Positions 53,804 to 62,149 of a DNA stretch of 64,000 nucleotides are shown here, piece by piece. The notes beneath the pieces were generated by a model that searched no databases, was not told the origin of the DNA, and saw only the letters and a program-made list of their open reading frames with translations. The stretch is from assembly GCF_007990775.1 (NCBI RefSeq), contig NZ_BJXB01000003.1:186001-250000 (forward strand), in the 5' to 3' direction. A program made the translations under genes and the position numbers. The stretch's first letter is position 1. Each line of letters begins with the position of its first letter. Origin of the DNA: Deinococcus cellulosilyticus NBRC 106333 = KACC 11606 (GTDB lineage: Bacteria > Deinococcota > Deinococci > Deinococcales > Deinococcaceae).

Positions 53804-55228
53804 GGCTTGCAGGGCTTCCTCGACCTCGTTCCAGGGCAGGATTTCGGTGGCACGCTCCAGGGTGTCTTCTGGTCCTTTTCCTGCCAGCAGCACTGTGTCT
53901 GCATCAGCAGCATGCTGCACAGCAAAACGGATCGCTTCTCTGCGGTCTGCAATGGATTTGAAGTTGTTCTTGTCGAGTGCAGAAGCTCCTCGCTCCATCT
54001 CACGCAGGATCTCCTCAATGGGAGTGTCCCGGCAGTCCTCTTCCGTGAAGATGGCCTGATCGGCCAGTCGGGAGGCCACCTCACCCAGAGGAGCACGCTT
54101 CAGGGGGTCCCGGTTGCCTCCAGCGGAACCCACCACCACCCAGAGTTTTCCAGGGGTGCTGGGCCTGAGGACCTCCAGGGCTTTCTCCAGACTGGGCGGC
54201 GTGTGGGCAAAATCGACAATCACCCTCGGGGTGCTGCTCAGGATCTGCATGCGGCCAGGAACCCCTTCAAAGGAGGCCAGACCCTGTTGCAAGACAGGAA
54301 TTTCAATTCCCAGATGGTGGGCTGCTGCAATGGCGGCCAGGGCATTGTGCACGTTGAACTGGCCAATCATCGGGAGCACCACATCAAAGGTTCCAGCGGG
54401 GGAGACCACCGTGAATTTCAGCCCGGAGACCTCCTCTTCGATGTTGATCGCCCGCCACTGTGCATCAGGAGACACCCCGAAAGTGGTGTGATTGGGGTGG
54501 TCTGTCAGGCGTCTGGCGTAAGGATCATCCTGATTCAGCACCGCAAAATGGCTGCGGTCAATCAGCTTGCGCTTGGCCTGAAAATACCCCTCCATGTCCC
54601 CGTGAAAATCCAGGTGCTCGGGGGTCAGGTTGGTGAAAATTCCCACCTGATACTGCACGCCCCTGACCCGCTCCAGCTCCAGAGCGTGGGAACTGGTCTC
54701 CAGCACGCAATGGGTGGTCCCCAGGCTCACAAGCTCCCTGAGCAGGCTCTGAATTTCCGGGCTGTCCGGGGTGGTCAGGTGCTGGGGGAAATGGTGCAGC
54801 ACCCCATCCGGGGTTTTGTACCCCACCGTGGACAGCAGACCAGAGGCTTTTCCGGCAGCTTGCAGCAGGTGGTAGGTGATCCAGCTTGTGGTGCTCTTCC
54901 CATCGGTTCCGGTGATGCCCACCACCTGCAGCTCCCGGCTGGGATGGTTCTGCAGCACACAGGCCAGATCTGCCAGGGCATGACGGGCACTGTTCACTTG
55001 CAGGTAGGGAACAGGCAGGTCGCCCTCGAAACCCTCTCCCACCACAGCGACTGCCCCGCGCTCCAGGGCCTGCGGAATGAATTTGTGCCCATCGGTCTTC
55101 AGGCCCCTGACCGCCACGAAAATGGCACCGGGTTTCACCCATGCGCTGTTGTGGGTAACCGCAGTGACATCTGGATTTTCTGCAGGCAAGGGCAGGTTCA
55201 GGGAAAGCAGCAGGTCATGCAGTTTCAA
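53792..55228 (-). CDS. murE: UDP-MurNAc-tripeptide synthetase MurE
   Basis: A 478-residue Mur ligase that adds the third residue to the peptidoglycan stem peptide. It has GITGTDGKST at residues 104 to 113, TTPDSPEI, the SSHAL motif, NLTPEHLDFHGDMEGYFQAKRKL and VDFAHTPPSLEKAL. At the amino-acid selectivity site the usual DNPR is replaced by E397-D398-C399-R400 (TEEDCRDTP), which argues against meso-diaminopimelate and fits L-ornithine, the third residue in Deinococcus. It overlaps the kinase gene upstream by 4 bases (ATGA), making a coupled murE-dNK-dNK cluster. Confidence 0.9.
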   Translation of the reverse strand: MKLHDLLLSLNLPLPAENPDVTAVTHNSAWVKPGAIFVAVRGLKTDGHKFIPQALERGAVAVVGEGFEGDLPVPYLQVNSARHALADLACVLQNHPSRELQVVGITGTDGKSTTSWITYHLLQAAGKASGLLSTVGYKTPDGVLHHFPQHLTTPDSPEIQSLLRELVSLGTTHCVLETSSHALELERVRGVQYQVGIFTNLTPEHLDFHGDMEGYFQAKRKLIDRSHFAVLNQDDPYARRLTDHPNHTTFGVSPDAQWRAINIEEEVSGLKFTVVSPAGTFDVVLPMIGQFNVHNALAAIAAAHHLGIEIPVLQQGLASFEGVPGRMQILSSTPRVIVDFAHTPPSLEKALEVLRPSTPGKLWVVVGSAGGNRDPLKRAPLGEVASRLADQAIFTEEDCRDTPIEEILREMERGASALDKNNFKSIADRREAIRFAVQHAADADTVLLAGKGPEDTLERATEILPWNEVEEALQALSL

Positions 55229-55842
55229 AACAGACCTCCCACCACCACGTCATCAATGTCATTGCAGAGCTTCTCAATGATTTCAGGACGCTCCACAAAA
55301 TCCAGCCTGTCTCCATTCAGAATGTAGACTTTCGATGCGCTGTATTCCTCAATGAAAGACTGGTACAGTCCTGAGAGGTTCAGCAGGTACTGGTCGGGCA
55401 GGGCCTTTTCGTAATCCCGGCCCCTCAGTGCGATGCGTTTTTTCAGGGTGGGCAGGCTTGCCTCAATGTGAATCAGCACATCTGGCATGCGCAGGGCAGG
55501 CAGGATGCCCTGCAACAGACTCTGGTAGGTCTCCCAGTCGCGCAGGCTCATGTGCCCCTGCTGGTACAGGTTTTTCGCAAACACCCAGGCATCCTCGAAG
55601 ATGGTGCGGTCCTGCACCACATCCAGCGTCTGGTTCACCACATTCAGGTGCTGCTCCAGCCGTCTGGACAGAAAAAACACCTGTGAATGAAACGCATACC
55701 GCGCCATGTCCTGATAAAAGTCCGCCAGATAAGGGTTTTCATCTACGGTCTCAAAAACCGGGGTCAGCTTCAGGCGCTCAGAGAGCAGGCGGGTCAGGGT
55801 GCTCTTCCCACTGCCGATGTTGCCACTCACCGCAAGGTACAC
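55225..55842 (-). CDS. Deoxynucleoside kinase
   Basis: A 205-residue dNK-family kinase that phosphorylates deoxynucleosides for salvage. The P-loop is SGNIGSGKSTLTRLL (residues 6 to 20); the Glu and Arg of the DERS-like region are in RTIFEDAWVFAKNLY, and LRGRDYEKALPDQYLLNLSGLY matches the lid and C-terminal helix of deoxyadenosine/deoxyguanosine kinases. The exact substrate cannot be read from sequence. It overlaps murE and the second kinase by 4 and 16 bases. Paired dAK/dGK genes are known in Lactobacillus and Bacillus (dck/dgk). Confidence 0.87.
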   Translation of the reverse strand: MYLAVSGNIGSGKSTLTRLLSERLKLTPVFETVDENPYLADFYQDMARYAFHSQVFFLSRRLEQHLNVVNQTLDVVQDRTIFEDAWVFAKNLYQQGHMSLRDWETYQSLLQGILPALRMPDVLIHIEASLPTLKKRIALRGRDYEKALPDQYLLNLSGLYQSFIEEYSASKVYILNGDRLDFVERPEIIEKLCNDIDDVVVGGLF

Positions 55843-56441
55843 TTCAGGGCCTCCTCGATTTCACCCAGGATTCTTAAGGCATCTTCGGGATTCCCCACGA
55901 AGTCATACTCTGAAGCATTGATGCACAGCACCTGCCCGGGATAGGTCTCAAAAAAGCGGTCATAGTGGTCCGACAGGTTGCGCAGGTAATCCAGCGGCAT
56001 GTCCAGCTCAAATTCCCGGCCACGCTTCAAGATGCGTTCTTTCACGAACTCCGCATCTGCCCGCAGGTACACCACCAGATCGGGATGGGCCAGTTTGGGT
56101 TTGAGCTGCGCGTAAAGCTCCTGGTAAAGGTCGAACTCATGGTCCTTGAGGTTCATGCTGGCGAACACGAAATCCTTGTCGAACATGTAATCCGACACGT
56201 GGTTGAGGTGAAACAGATCCCCCTGGGCAACATGCTGCAACTGCTTGAACCGCGACAGCAGGAAAAACACCTGCACCTGAAACGCATAGCGCTCCATGTC
56301 CGCATAAAATCCACCCAGAAAGGGATTGTCTTCCACAACTTCCAGCGTCAGAGACGCCTGATACTTCTGCGCCAGCAAGCGGCTGAGGCTCGTCTTGCCA
56401 ACACCAATGAGACCTTCAGTGACCAGATACACGTGAACCAT
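55827..56441 (-). CDS. Deoxynucleoside kinase, second copy
   Basis: A 204-residue paralogue with P-loop EGLIGVGKTSLSRLL (residues 9 to 23), FDKDFVFASMNLKDHEFDLYQ in place of the first copy's EDAWVFAKN region, and LKRGREFELDMPLDYLRNL. It differs enough from the first copy to suggest different substrates or a heterodimer, as with the dAK/dGK pairs of Firmicutes. The ATG at 56441 has only GTAAG before it, so initiation is weak or leaderless. The first gene of the cluster; its 3' end overlaps the second by 16 bases. Confidence 0.85.
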   Translation of the reverse strand: MVHVYLVTEGLIGVGKTSLSRLLAQKYQASLTLEVVEDNPFLGGFYADMERYAFQVQVFFLLSRFKQLQHVAQGDLFHLNHVSDYMFDKDFVFASMNLKDHEFDLYQELYAQLKPKLAHPDLVVYLRADAEFVKERILKRGREFELDMPLDYLRNLSDHYDRFFETYPGQVLCINASEYDFVGNPEDALRILGEIEEALKCTLR

Positions 56442-56466
56442 CTTACTGCGAAAGACGGGAAAAGAC

Positions 56467-56494
56467 GCCGAGGGCCAGGGGTCGAGCGCCGAGG
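56467..56494 (-). repeat. Heptanucleotide array (4 units)
   Basis: GCCGAGG, GCCAGGG, GTCGAGC, GCCGAGG. It lies between the divergent kinase and acetyltransferase starts. Confidence 0.65.
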
Positions 56495-56702
56495 GCAAAA
56501 CATCAGTGCATGAGCTTTTGCTTTGCGCTTTAAGTGCGAGTCCCCTGTCTGGGGAATGCTGTTTTTTGTTCATTGGTGGATGATGCACCACCTGACGGAC
56601 AACCCCTGGACACCTTGAGTCCCAGAATTCACCTGGCTCTTGGCTCTCGGCTTTCCAGCCCATCCCACATCCGGTAAAACCCCAAAGTGTTACCATGAGG
56701 GG

Positions 56703-57545
56703 GTGCTCCACCTGCACCGCCGCAACCGAACCGTGACCGCCAGTGATTTTCAGCAGGCCCTGCAGGCCCTCGGGCTCAGTGGCAGAGAACACCTCATGGC
56801 CCATGCCTCTCTCAGTGCTTTCGGGTACGTGCATGGAGGGGCCGAGATCCTCTCAGAACTGCTGAAAAGCCACACCGCCACTGTGGTGATGCCCGCCTTC
56901 ACCTATTACACGCTGGTCTGGCCGGAGGCTTACCGCACCCCCGAGTGGCCGCCCCATCCTCCGGGTCCGATGGGGTCTTTTCACCGATTTTCCAGGGTGT
57001 CCCGGGACATCGGCAAGGTGCCCCAGGCGTTGGTGGATGATCCTGAGGTGCTGCGCAGCAACCATCCGGCCCTCAGTTTTGTGGCTTATGGTCAGCGGGC
57101 AGAAGACATCCTGAATGCCCAGACCCTACGGGAGCCTTATGCTCCTGCGGGAGCCCTGTATGACCTCGCCGGGAAGGTGCTGCTTGCAGGGGTGGACCAC
57201 ACCTCCAACACCACCATCCATTACGGAGAATACCTGGCCGGACAGCTCGAACTGCCCAGATATGTCATCCAGGATGGAAAACTGCAGTCCACCTATTTCC
57301 CCAATTGCTCTGCTGGATTTCAGCGCATCGAACGTCATTTGATCCACAAGAAGAGTGTCAAGGTGGGTGCGGGTGTGCTGGCCCTCTACGACGTGCAGGA
57401 GCTGATTGATGTCACGGTGATGCTGCTGTCGAAAAACCCCGAAGCCCTGCTGTGCCACTATTCGGGGTGCCGTTGTCAGTATGTGCGCAGTCTGCTGAAG
57501 TTTCACCACATCTCTGCCAGAACCCATCAGCCAAAAGTGCTGTGA
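56703..57545 (+). CDS. AAC(3)-like aminoglycoside N-acetyltransferase family protein
   Basis: A 280-residue enzyme of the antibiotic_NAT family (AAC(3), YokD/FrbF). It has AHASLSAFGYVHGGAEILS (usually HSSLSSLGWVxGGA), VVMPAFTYYT, SNHPALSFVAYG and LAGVDHTSNTTIHYGEYLA, with the catalytic His in GVDHTSNT. Chromosomal members may acetylate other amines or assist in natural-product synthesis, so drug resistance is not certain. GTG at 56703 lies 6 bases after TACCAT (leaderless). Later GTG at 56733 is an alternative. The C-terminus has three Cys within 11 residues (LCHYSGCRC), which is unusual for the family. Confidence 0.82.
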   Translation: MLHLHRRNRTVTASDFQQALQALGLSGREHLMAHASLSAFGYVHGGAEILSELLKSHTATVVMPAFTYYTLVWPEAYRTPEWPPHPPGPMGSFHRFSRVSRDIGKVPQALVDDPEVLRSNHPALSFVAYGQRAEDILNAQTLREPYAPAGALYDLAGKVLLAGVDHTSNTTIHYGEYLAGQLELPRYVIQDGKLQSTYFPNCSAGFQRIERHLIHKKSVKVGAGVLALYDVQELIDVTVMLLSKNPEALLCHYSGCRCQYVRSLLKFHHISARTHQPKVL

Positions 57546-57647
57546 CCTCCCTGCCACTTGGCGGATGTGGGAGGGTGCAGGCAGTCCTTACACTCCAGAA
57601 GATTGTGCACAGAACATGGTGTTCCCTGCATGACCGGAGGAGTGAAG

Positions 57648-59318
57648 ATGACCGTGATTTCGCAAAACCAATTCGACGTGCAGGAGATGGTGCAGCGCTA
57701 TGAGGCGCTGGTTCAGGAGCCTCTGAACCAGCAGAACCTGGACGTCTGGGTGTCCCGCTGGAGCGACCTGGAGAAACAGGTCCGGGAAACCGTCAATGAT
57801 GCCTATTTCAGAAAAGTGCAGAACGTCCGGGATGAAGACACTGAAAAGTTTTATGCTTTCCTGCTCGAAGAAGTGGCCCCCAAAGCGAAAGCCTACAGCA
57901 GCAAACTGGCAGAGCGCTTTCTGGAAGTGAATCCAGAGCAGCCCAGATACCAGCAGATGCTCAAGAACTTCCGCACCGAGAAACAGGTGCGCACCCCCGA
58001 ACTGATCCAGCTTCAGGCCGAAATTGACCCCCTGGCCGCCACCTACGACGAGATCACCGGCAAAATGATGGCTGTTGTCGATGGGGTGGAAATGCCCGGA
58101 GAGGAAGCCTGGACCCTGGTTTTCGACCAGAATCGGGACACCAGAGAGAAAGGCTGGCGGGCCTATTACGAGATGTGGAAAGCCCACCGCACCGAACTTG
58201 GCGAACTGCTCCTCACCCTGGTCCAGAAGCGCCGCCATATGGCAAAAGTGGGCGGATTTTCCGATTACCGGGCCTACTGCTGGGCCGAACTGAACCGAAC
58301 CGATTACACACCAGCAGACACCCAGAAACTGCAGCAGGGCATCTTGCAGCAGGTGACCCCTCTGGCAAAGGCAGTGCGCCAGAAGCAGGCAGAACGTCTT
58401 GGCCTGCAAAGCCTGCGCCCCTGGGACCTGAATGTGGAAGAAGGGGAGTCCCTGAAACCTTTCCAGACCACCCAGCAACTGCTGGACCTCACAGCGAACG
58501 CCCTGAGAGAGGTCTCCGCTGACTGGTTCAGGGTCTTTGATGGCTACAGGACCCGGCGTCCTGACCTGATTGACATTGAAACCCGTGCTGACAAGGGCAC
58601 GGGAGGCTTCTGTGAGTTTCTGTACCAGCAGGGTTACCCCCACATCTTCATGAGCCTGATGGGTCGCCATGATGACCTGACTGGCTTTTTCCATGAAACA
58701 GGTCATGCCCTGCACTTCCTGCTCACCGACCGCAAGCAGGACCTCTACTGGCACAACAATGTGCCCATGGAATTCAACGAGACCATGGCCATGACCATGG
58801 AACTGCTGCCCCTGGAGCACCTTGCAAAAATCGGGGTGTACAGCGAAGGCCAGTTGCAGACTGCTGTGCAGGCCAGCCTGGAACAATCTGTGCAACTGCT
58901 TCCCAGACTCGTGGTCTATGACGCTTTCCAGCACTGGCTCTACACAGAAGCCCCAGAGGACCTCACCATCGACATGCTGGACGAAAAATGGCTTGGCCTG
59001 TGGCAGGCCTACATCCCTGATGTCGATCATTCCGGTCTGGAGGATTTCATTGCCCTGGGATGGAGCCGTGTGGTGCACCTCTACCTGTACCCTTTCTACA
59101 TGATCGAGTACGTGATGGCCCAGGTGTACGCCTGGCAGGTGTGGAGTGCCTACCTGCAAGAGCCAGAAGCCACCGTTCAGAAGCTGACCGAGGGCATGGA
59201 GCTGGGGGCCACCGTTTCCCTGCCTGAACTGATCCGCACCATCGGGCAATCCTTTCCGGTGGATGAGGGACAGCTTTCTGATGCCATTGCCAATGTCAGA
59301 GAGAAGATTTTCGGCTGA
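57648..59318 (+). CDS. M3-family oligoendopeptidase
   Basis: A 556-residue zinc peptidase. The HETGH motif at 349 to 353 with GHALHFLLTD is followed by FNETMAMTMELL, giving the third ligand Glu. N-terminal helical regions match PepF/thimet-like oligopeptidases, though the protein is shorter than PepF (about 600). It probably cleaves short peptides in the cytoplasm; no signal is present. The ATG at 57648 follows GGAGGAG; the frame extends back to 57558 without such a site. Single-gene unit ending at the convergent terminator before the Crp-like gene. Confidence 0.92.
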   Translation: MTVISQNQFDVQEMVQRYEALVQEPLNQQNLDVWVSRWSDLEKQVRETVNDAYFRKVQNVRDEDTEKFYAFLLEEVAPKAKAYSSKLAERFLEVNPEQPRYQQMLKNFRTEKQVRTPELIQLQAEIDPLAATYDEITGKMMAVVDGVEMPGEEAWTLVFDQNRDTREKGWRAYYEMWKAHRTELGELLLTLVQKRRHMAKVGGFSDYRAYCWAELNRTDYTPADTQKLQQGILQQVTPLAKAVRQKQAERLGLQSLRPWDLNVEEGESLKPFQTTQQLLDLTANALREVSADWFRVFDGYRTRRPDLIDIETRADKGTGGFCEFLYQQGYPHIFMSLMGRHDDLTGFFHETGHALHFLLTDRKQDLYWHNNVPMEFNETMAMTMELLPLEHLAKIGVYSEGQLQTAVQASLEQSVQLLPRLVVYDAFQHWLYTEAPEDLTIDMLDEKWLGLWQAYIPDVDHSGLEDFIALGWSRVVHLYLYPFYMIEYVMAQVYAWQVWSAYLQEPEATVQKLTEGMELGATVSLPELIRTIGQSFPVDEGQLSDAIANVREKIFG

Positions 59319-59337
59319 GTCCGTGTGTTCAAAAGAA

Positions 59338-59365
59338 ACCTCCCCTTCTTGTTGGAAGGGGAGGT
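59338..59365. terminator. Bidirectional terminator between the peptidase and Crp-like genes
   Basis: ACCTCCCCTTC, loop TTGTTG and GAAGGGGAGGT. It is located between the convergent stops at 59318 and 59379. Confidence 0.8.
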
Positions 59366-59378
59366 CTTGCTGATGGGA

Positions 59379-59978
59379 TTACTCTGCGGCGATGTTGCGC
59401 AGGGCGTCGAGGTCGGCCAGGATCACGCGGCCATACCCGGCGTGAATGACCCCTTCTCTGGAGAGCTCACCGACCACTTTGGTGACGGTTTCACGCACAG
59501 AGCCCACTGCAGCAGCGAGTTCATCGTGGGTGGCATAGATCAGGATTTCGCCGTTGTCCTGTTTGGTGGCCAGGGCAGTGTCCTTGAGTTCCAGCAGTTC
59601 GGCGGCGATGCGGCTTCTCAGGCGCTTGCCGACCAGACGGTAGATGTTTTCGTAGGCCCGGTTGATCACGTTGACGAGGTGGTTGGTCACCTGTACGGTG
59701 TCTTCAGCACCCAGCAGGGCGGGATTGATCACGTCCACGCTGGAGTTGGTCACGGCTTCTGCGAAGTATTTGCGATCCACACCAGAGAGGGCTTCTTCTC
59801 CGAAGTACTCTCCGGGTTTAACGTAGCGCAAAGTCAGGCCGTTTCCTTCGTCGTCCATGGTGTGGACGCGCACCAGACCGCTGGAAACGCGGTACAGCAT
59901 GTCAGATTTTCCAGGATAGAGAATGACTGCACCGGGGCGGTAAGTCACAGTATCTACAAAAGTTTTGGTCGAGATCAT
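59379..59978 (-). CDS. Crp/Fnr-family regulator, SdrP/DdrI-like
   Basis: A 199-residue transcription factor. Residues 5 to 110 form a cyclic-nucleotide-binding-like barrel (VILYPGKSDMLYRVSSGLVRV, GEYFGEEAL), but the cAMP-contact RS motif is missing, so activation by cAMP is unlikely. Residues 135 to 190 hold the HTH with THDELAAAVGSVRETVTKVVGEL. Size and features match Thermus SdrP and Deinococcus DdrI, regulators of oxidative and radiation stress genes. AAGGAGG precedes the ATG; a consensus-like promoter lies just upstream, so the gene is strongly expressed. The DdrI equivalence is inference. Confidence 0.82.
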   Translation of the reverse strand: MISTKTFVDTVTYRPGAVILYPGKSDMLYRVSSGLVRVHTMDDEGNGLTLRYVKPGEYFGEEALSGVDRKYFAEAVTNSSVDVINPALLGAEDTVQVTNHLVNVINRAYENIYRLVGKRLRSRIAAELLELKDTALATKQDNGEILIYATHDELAAAVGSVRETVTKVVGELSREGVIHAGYGRVILADLDALRNIAAE

Positions 59979-60012
59979 GGTGCCCTCCTTGGTGGCATCG
60001 ATTACTATATTT

Positions 60013-60041
60013 ATTATAGTACCTATTCCCCATTTTGTAAA
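60013..60041 (-). promoter_or_regulatory. Promoter of the Crp-like gene
   Basis: On the minus strand TTTACA (60041-60036), a 17-base spacer and TATAAT (60018-60013), followed by an A+T-rich stretch. A clear sigma-70 type promoter with a leader of about 30 bases. Confidence 0.8.
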
Positions 60042-60246
60042 CCAAACGGTTTCTTTAATCCCAAGATAAGTCACAATGCTTAGTGGGCAGTGAGAGGCCC
60101 ACTGGTCAGAAGTACGGCAAAACCACGGGAAAAGTTCATCTTCTCATGGCCACTACAGCCAGCAGCTGGAAAAACAGTGTCATTCTTCACCATCAAACCC
60201 CAGATCCTGCCAGAACACCATAAGGGAAAAACCCTGTAGGACGCCT

Positions 60247-60402
60247 TGACCTGGGTCATGGGAAAGGCCGAGAGCCCAGGGTAGAAGGCAGAAGGCAGAA
60301 GGCAGAAGGCAGATTTAGGGCCGGGCTGCTGGCTCAGCCTCTCCCCAAGTTGCCTGGCAGATCCCAGATCCGCAATCCCTGATTGCCCTTTGACCCAGGT
60401 CA
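60247..60402. promoter_or_regulatory. Two TGACC-palindromes upstream of the 60438 methyltransferase
   Basis: TGACCTGGGTCA (60247-60258) and TGACCCAGGTCA (60391-60402) are exact reverse complements of each other and each is a 12-bp palindrome except at the two central bases. They flank a repeat-rich stretch. They may be binding sites of a dimeric regulator, or ends of a repeat unit. Confidence 0.4.
60267..60339 (+). repeat. Heptanucleotide array (7 units) plus degenerate GGTGAGCC-type copy
   Basis: GCCGAGA, GCCCAGG, GTAGAAG, then GCAGAAG three times and GCAGATT (60267-60315), exactly in phase. A degraded inverted GGTGAGCC-type repeat follows (60315-60339). The whole gap 59979-60437 holds only the Crp-like promoter, these repeats and the two TGACC palindromes; no gene is seen. 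Confidence 0.7.
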
Positions 60403-60437
60403 TGGCCGTGACCTTCCAGAAGTTTGAAAATGAACAC

Positions 60438-61193
60438 ATGAGCTTTTACTCCAGACTCAGCGTTGTGTATGACCGGCTTTTTCCAGGTTCGGAAAATCAG
60501 GTGCAATTCCTGAGGCCACTGTTGAAAGGACGGGTACTGGATGTGGGTGCAGGGACAGGAACCCTGATGCAGAAACTTGCACCTGGGCTGGACCACATCG
60601 ATGGGCTGGAGTCCTCACCAGACATGCTGGAACAGGCACACTTCAAGCTGCAGGAGACGCCCAATGCTCGAATGACGCTGGGAGACATGAGGGACCTGAA
60701 AGGTCTGTTTTCTGGTCCCTATGACAGCATTTATTGTGTGGGAAACACCCTGGTTCACCTTGATGGCCCTGAGGAAATCCGTGGGTTTTTGAAGCAGACC
60801 CTGGATCTCCTCAGGCCAGGTGGAACGTTGATCTTGCAGACGGTCAATTATGATCGGGTGCTCAAAGAAGAGGTGAGGACTCTTCCGCTGTTGCAGAGAG
60901 AAAAAATCAGTTTCCAGCGCAAATATGCCCCACTGGGAGACCGCATTGTTTTCATTGGTACACTGACGCAGAACGGTCAACTCGTTGGAGAAGAAACCAC
61001 GTTGCTTTACCCTCTGACTTTTGAAGAATTGAAGAAATGGCTGATCCAGACAGGGTACACAGACCTGAAGTTCCATGGGGATTTTGACCAGCGGCCCTTT
61101 GAACCGGAGGGGCCTGCACTGATTGCTGTGGCCAGAAAACCATGGGCATCCCACATCAATTTTGATCAGATCACAGGTCAGGTGGGCAGGTAA
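60438..61193 (+). CDS. Class I SAM-dependent methyltransferase
   Basis: A 251-residue methyltransferase with motif I VLDVGAGTGTLM (about residues 33 to 44), GLESSPDMLEQA as ribose contact, IYCVGNTLVHL and LLRPGGTLILQTVNYDR. It is not closely similar to the two methyltransferases near hisZ. The substrate is unknown; the N-terminus FYSRLSVVYDRLFPG resembles small-molecule methyltransferases. Three in-frame starts are possible (TTG 60390, ATG 60402, ATG 60438); 60438 matches family N-termini best. The AraC-DinB gene starts 10 bases after its stop. Confidence 0.78.
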   Translation: MSFYSRLSVVYDRLFPGSENQVQFLRPLLKGRVLDVGAGTGTLMQKLAPGLDHIDGLESSPDMLEQAHFKLQETPNARMTLGDMRDLKGLFSGPYDSIYCVGNTLVHLDGPEEIRGFLKQTLDLLRPGGTLILQTVNYDRVLKEEVRTLPLLQREKISFQRKYAPLGDRIVFIGTLTQNGQLVGEETTLLYPLTFEELKKWLIQTGYTDLKFHGDFDQRPFEPEGPALIAVARKPWASHINFDQITGQVGR

Positions 61194-61202
61194 CATGGAT
61201 GC

Positions 61203-62111
61203 ATGCAGTCCGGTGTCTCTTCCAGTTTCCAGAACAGGGTCGAAGTCCTGCTGAGACTCCTCTCGAGTGACCTTGGCCAGGATCGCAAAGTGTCTGAACT
61301 TGCGAAAGCAGTGCAGGCCACCCCGGAGCACAGCATTCGCCTGTTCGAGCAGAGCTACCAGGAGACCCCAAAGGAGTTCCGCAAGAGGCTCACCCTGGAA
61401 AGGGCTGCATACATGCTTTCCAGAACCGACCAGAGCATCACCAGCATTGCTCTGGATGCTGGATACGGATCACTGGAAGCCTTCACCCGTGCCTTCAGGA
61501 AGGCGTTTCAGGTCACACCCACAGCGTACCGGAGCACGGCCACCCCCAGTTTCTGGTTGCCCACCCCCAATGGCATCCACTATGCACCCAACACCCTGCG
61601 CAAAGAGATGATCAGTCTGGACCTCATCGACCTGCTGTTTCAGCATGACTTCTGGCTGACCAGGAGGATGCTGGAAGCCGCCGAAAAGCTCTCTGATGCA
61701 CAACTGGATCAGCCTGTGGGCCTGATGCACGTCGCCCCTTACCACCAGATGGCCCGCAGTGTGCGTGAGATGCTGGACAGCCTGATTTCCGACAAGGAGG
61801 TCTGGCTTGCGGCCCTGCATGGAGACGCTTTCGCAGAAAATGCTCCCACCACAGTTGCAGATCTCAAATGCAGAACACAAAAGTCCTTCACGACCTTTCT
61901 GGACTTTGCCCGGACCATCAAGGAAAAAGGGGAGTGGAACGTGGAGTTTGTGGATGCCGTTTGCACGCCACCAGAGACCTTTACCTTCCGGGGGATTCTG
62001 GCCCACGTGATCACCTTCAGTGCCATCAAACGGCAGCATCTGCTGGATGCTTTCCGAACGTTGGGTGTGGACCTGGGCACCAATGATCCCATCGAATACG
62101 AACGCCTGTAA
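61203..62111 (+). CDS. AraC-type HTH fused to a DinB-like domain
   Basis: A 302-residue protein of unusual arrangement. Residues 10 to 110 are a two-HTH AraC/XylS DNA-binding region (VSELAKAVQATPEHSIRLFEQSYQETPKEFRKRLTLERA; ITSIALDAGYGSLEAFTRAFRKAF). Residues about 140 to 290 are a four-helix DinB/YfiT-like domain with LLFQHDFWLTRRMLEAAEKL and ILAHVITFSAIKRQHLLDAF, where His residues could bind a metal. TAACAT lies 6 bases before the ATG (leaderless). The fusion suggests a regulator whose activity depends on a thiol- or metal-dependent domain; the signal is unknown. It may regulate its neighbours. Confidence 0.8.
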   Translation: MQSGVSSSFQNRVEVLLRLLSSDLGQDRKVSELAKAVQATPEHSIRLFEQSYQETPKEFRKRLTLERAAYMLSRTDQSITSIALDAGYGSLEAFTRAFRKAFQVTPTAYRSTATPSFWLPTPNGIHYAPNTLRKEMISLDLIDLLFQHDFWLTRRMLEAAEKLSDAQLDQPVGLMHVAPYHQMARSVREMLDSLISDKEVWLAALHGDAFAENAPTTVADLKCRTQKSFTTFLDFARTIKEKGEWNVEFVDAVCTPPETFTFRGILAHVITFSAIKRQHLLDAFRTLGVDLGTNDPIEYERL

Positions 62112-62121
62112 GGGTTCAAAA

Positions 62122-62149
62122 GTTCACAGTACACAGTTCACAGCGATCA
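62122..62149 (+). repeat. Heptanucleotide array, GTTCACA variant
   Basis: GTTCACA, GTACACA, GTTCACA, GCGATCA. An inverted copy of AGTTCACAGC lies at 62223-62232, so this element also has inverted arms about 80 bases apart. Confidence 0.6.

Noticed and set aside
57588..59249. Long minus-strand frame opposite the M3 peptidase gene
   Set aside because: Antisense shadow of a high-GC gene; the plus strand has an unambiguous HETGH peptidase.
59338..59365. Operator of the Crp-like regulator
   Set aside because: It is at the 3' end of the gene between convergent stops, so a terminator explains it better.
60267..60315. CRISPR-like array
   Set aside because: The units are 7 bases with no spacers, so this is a simple tandem heptad repeat. 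No cas gene is present.
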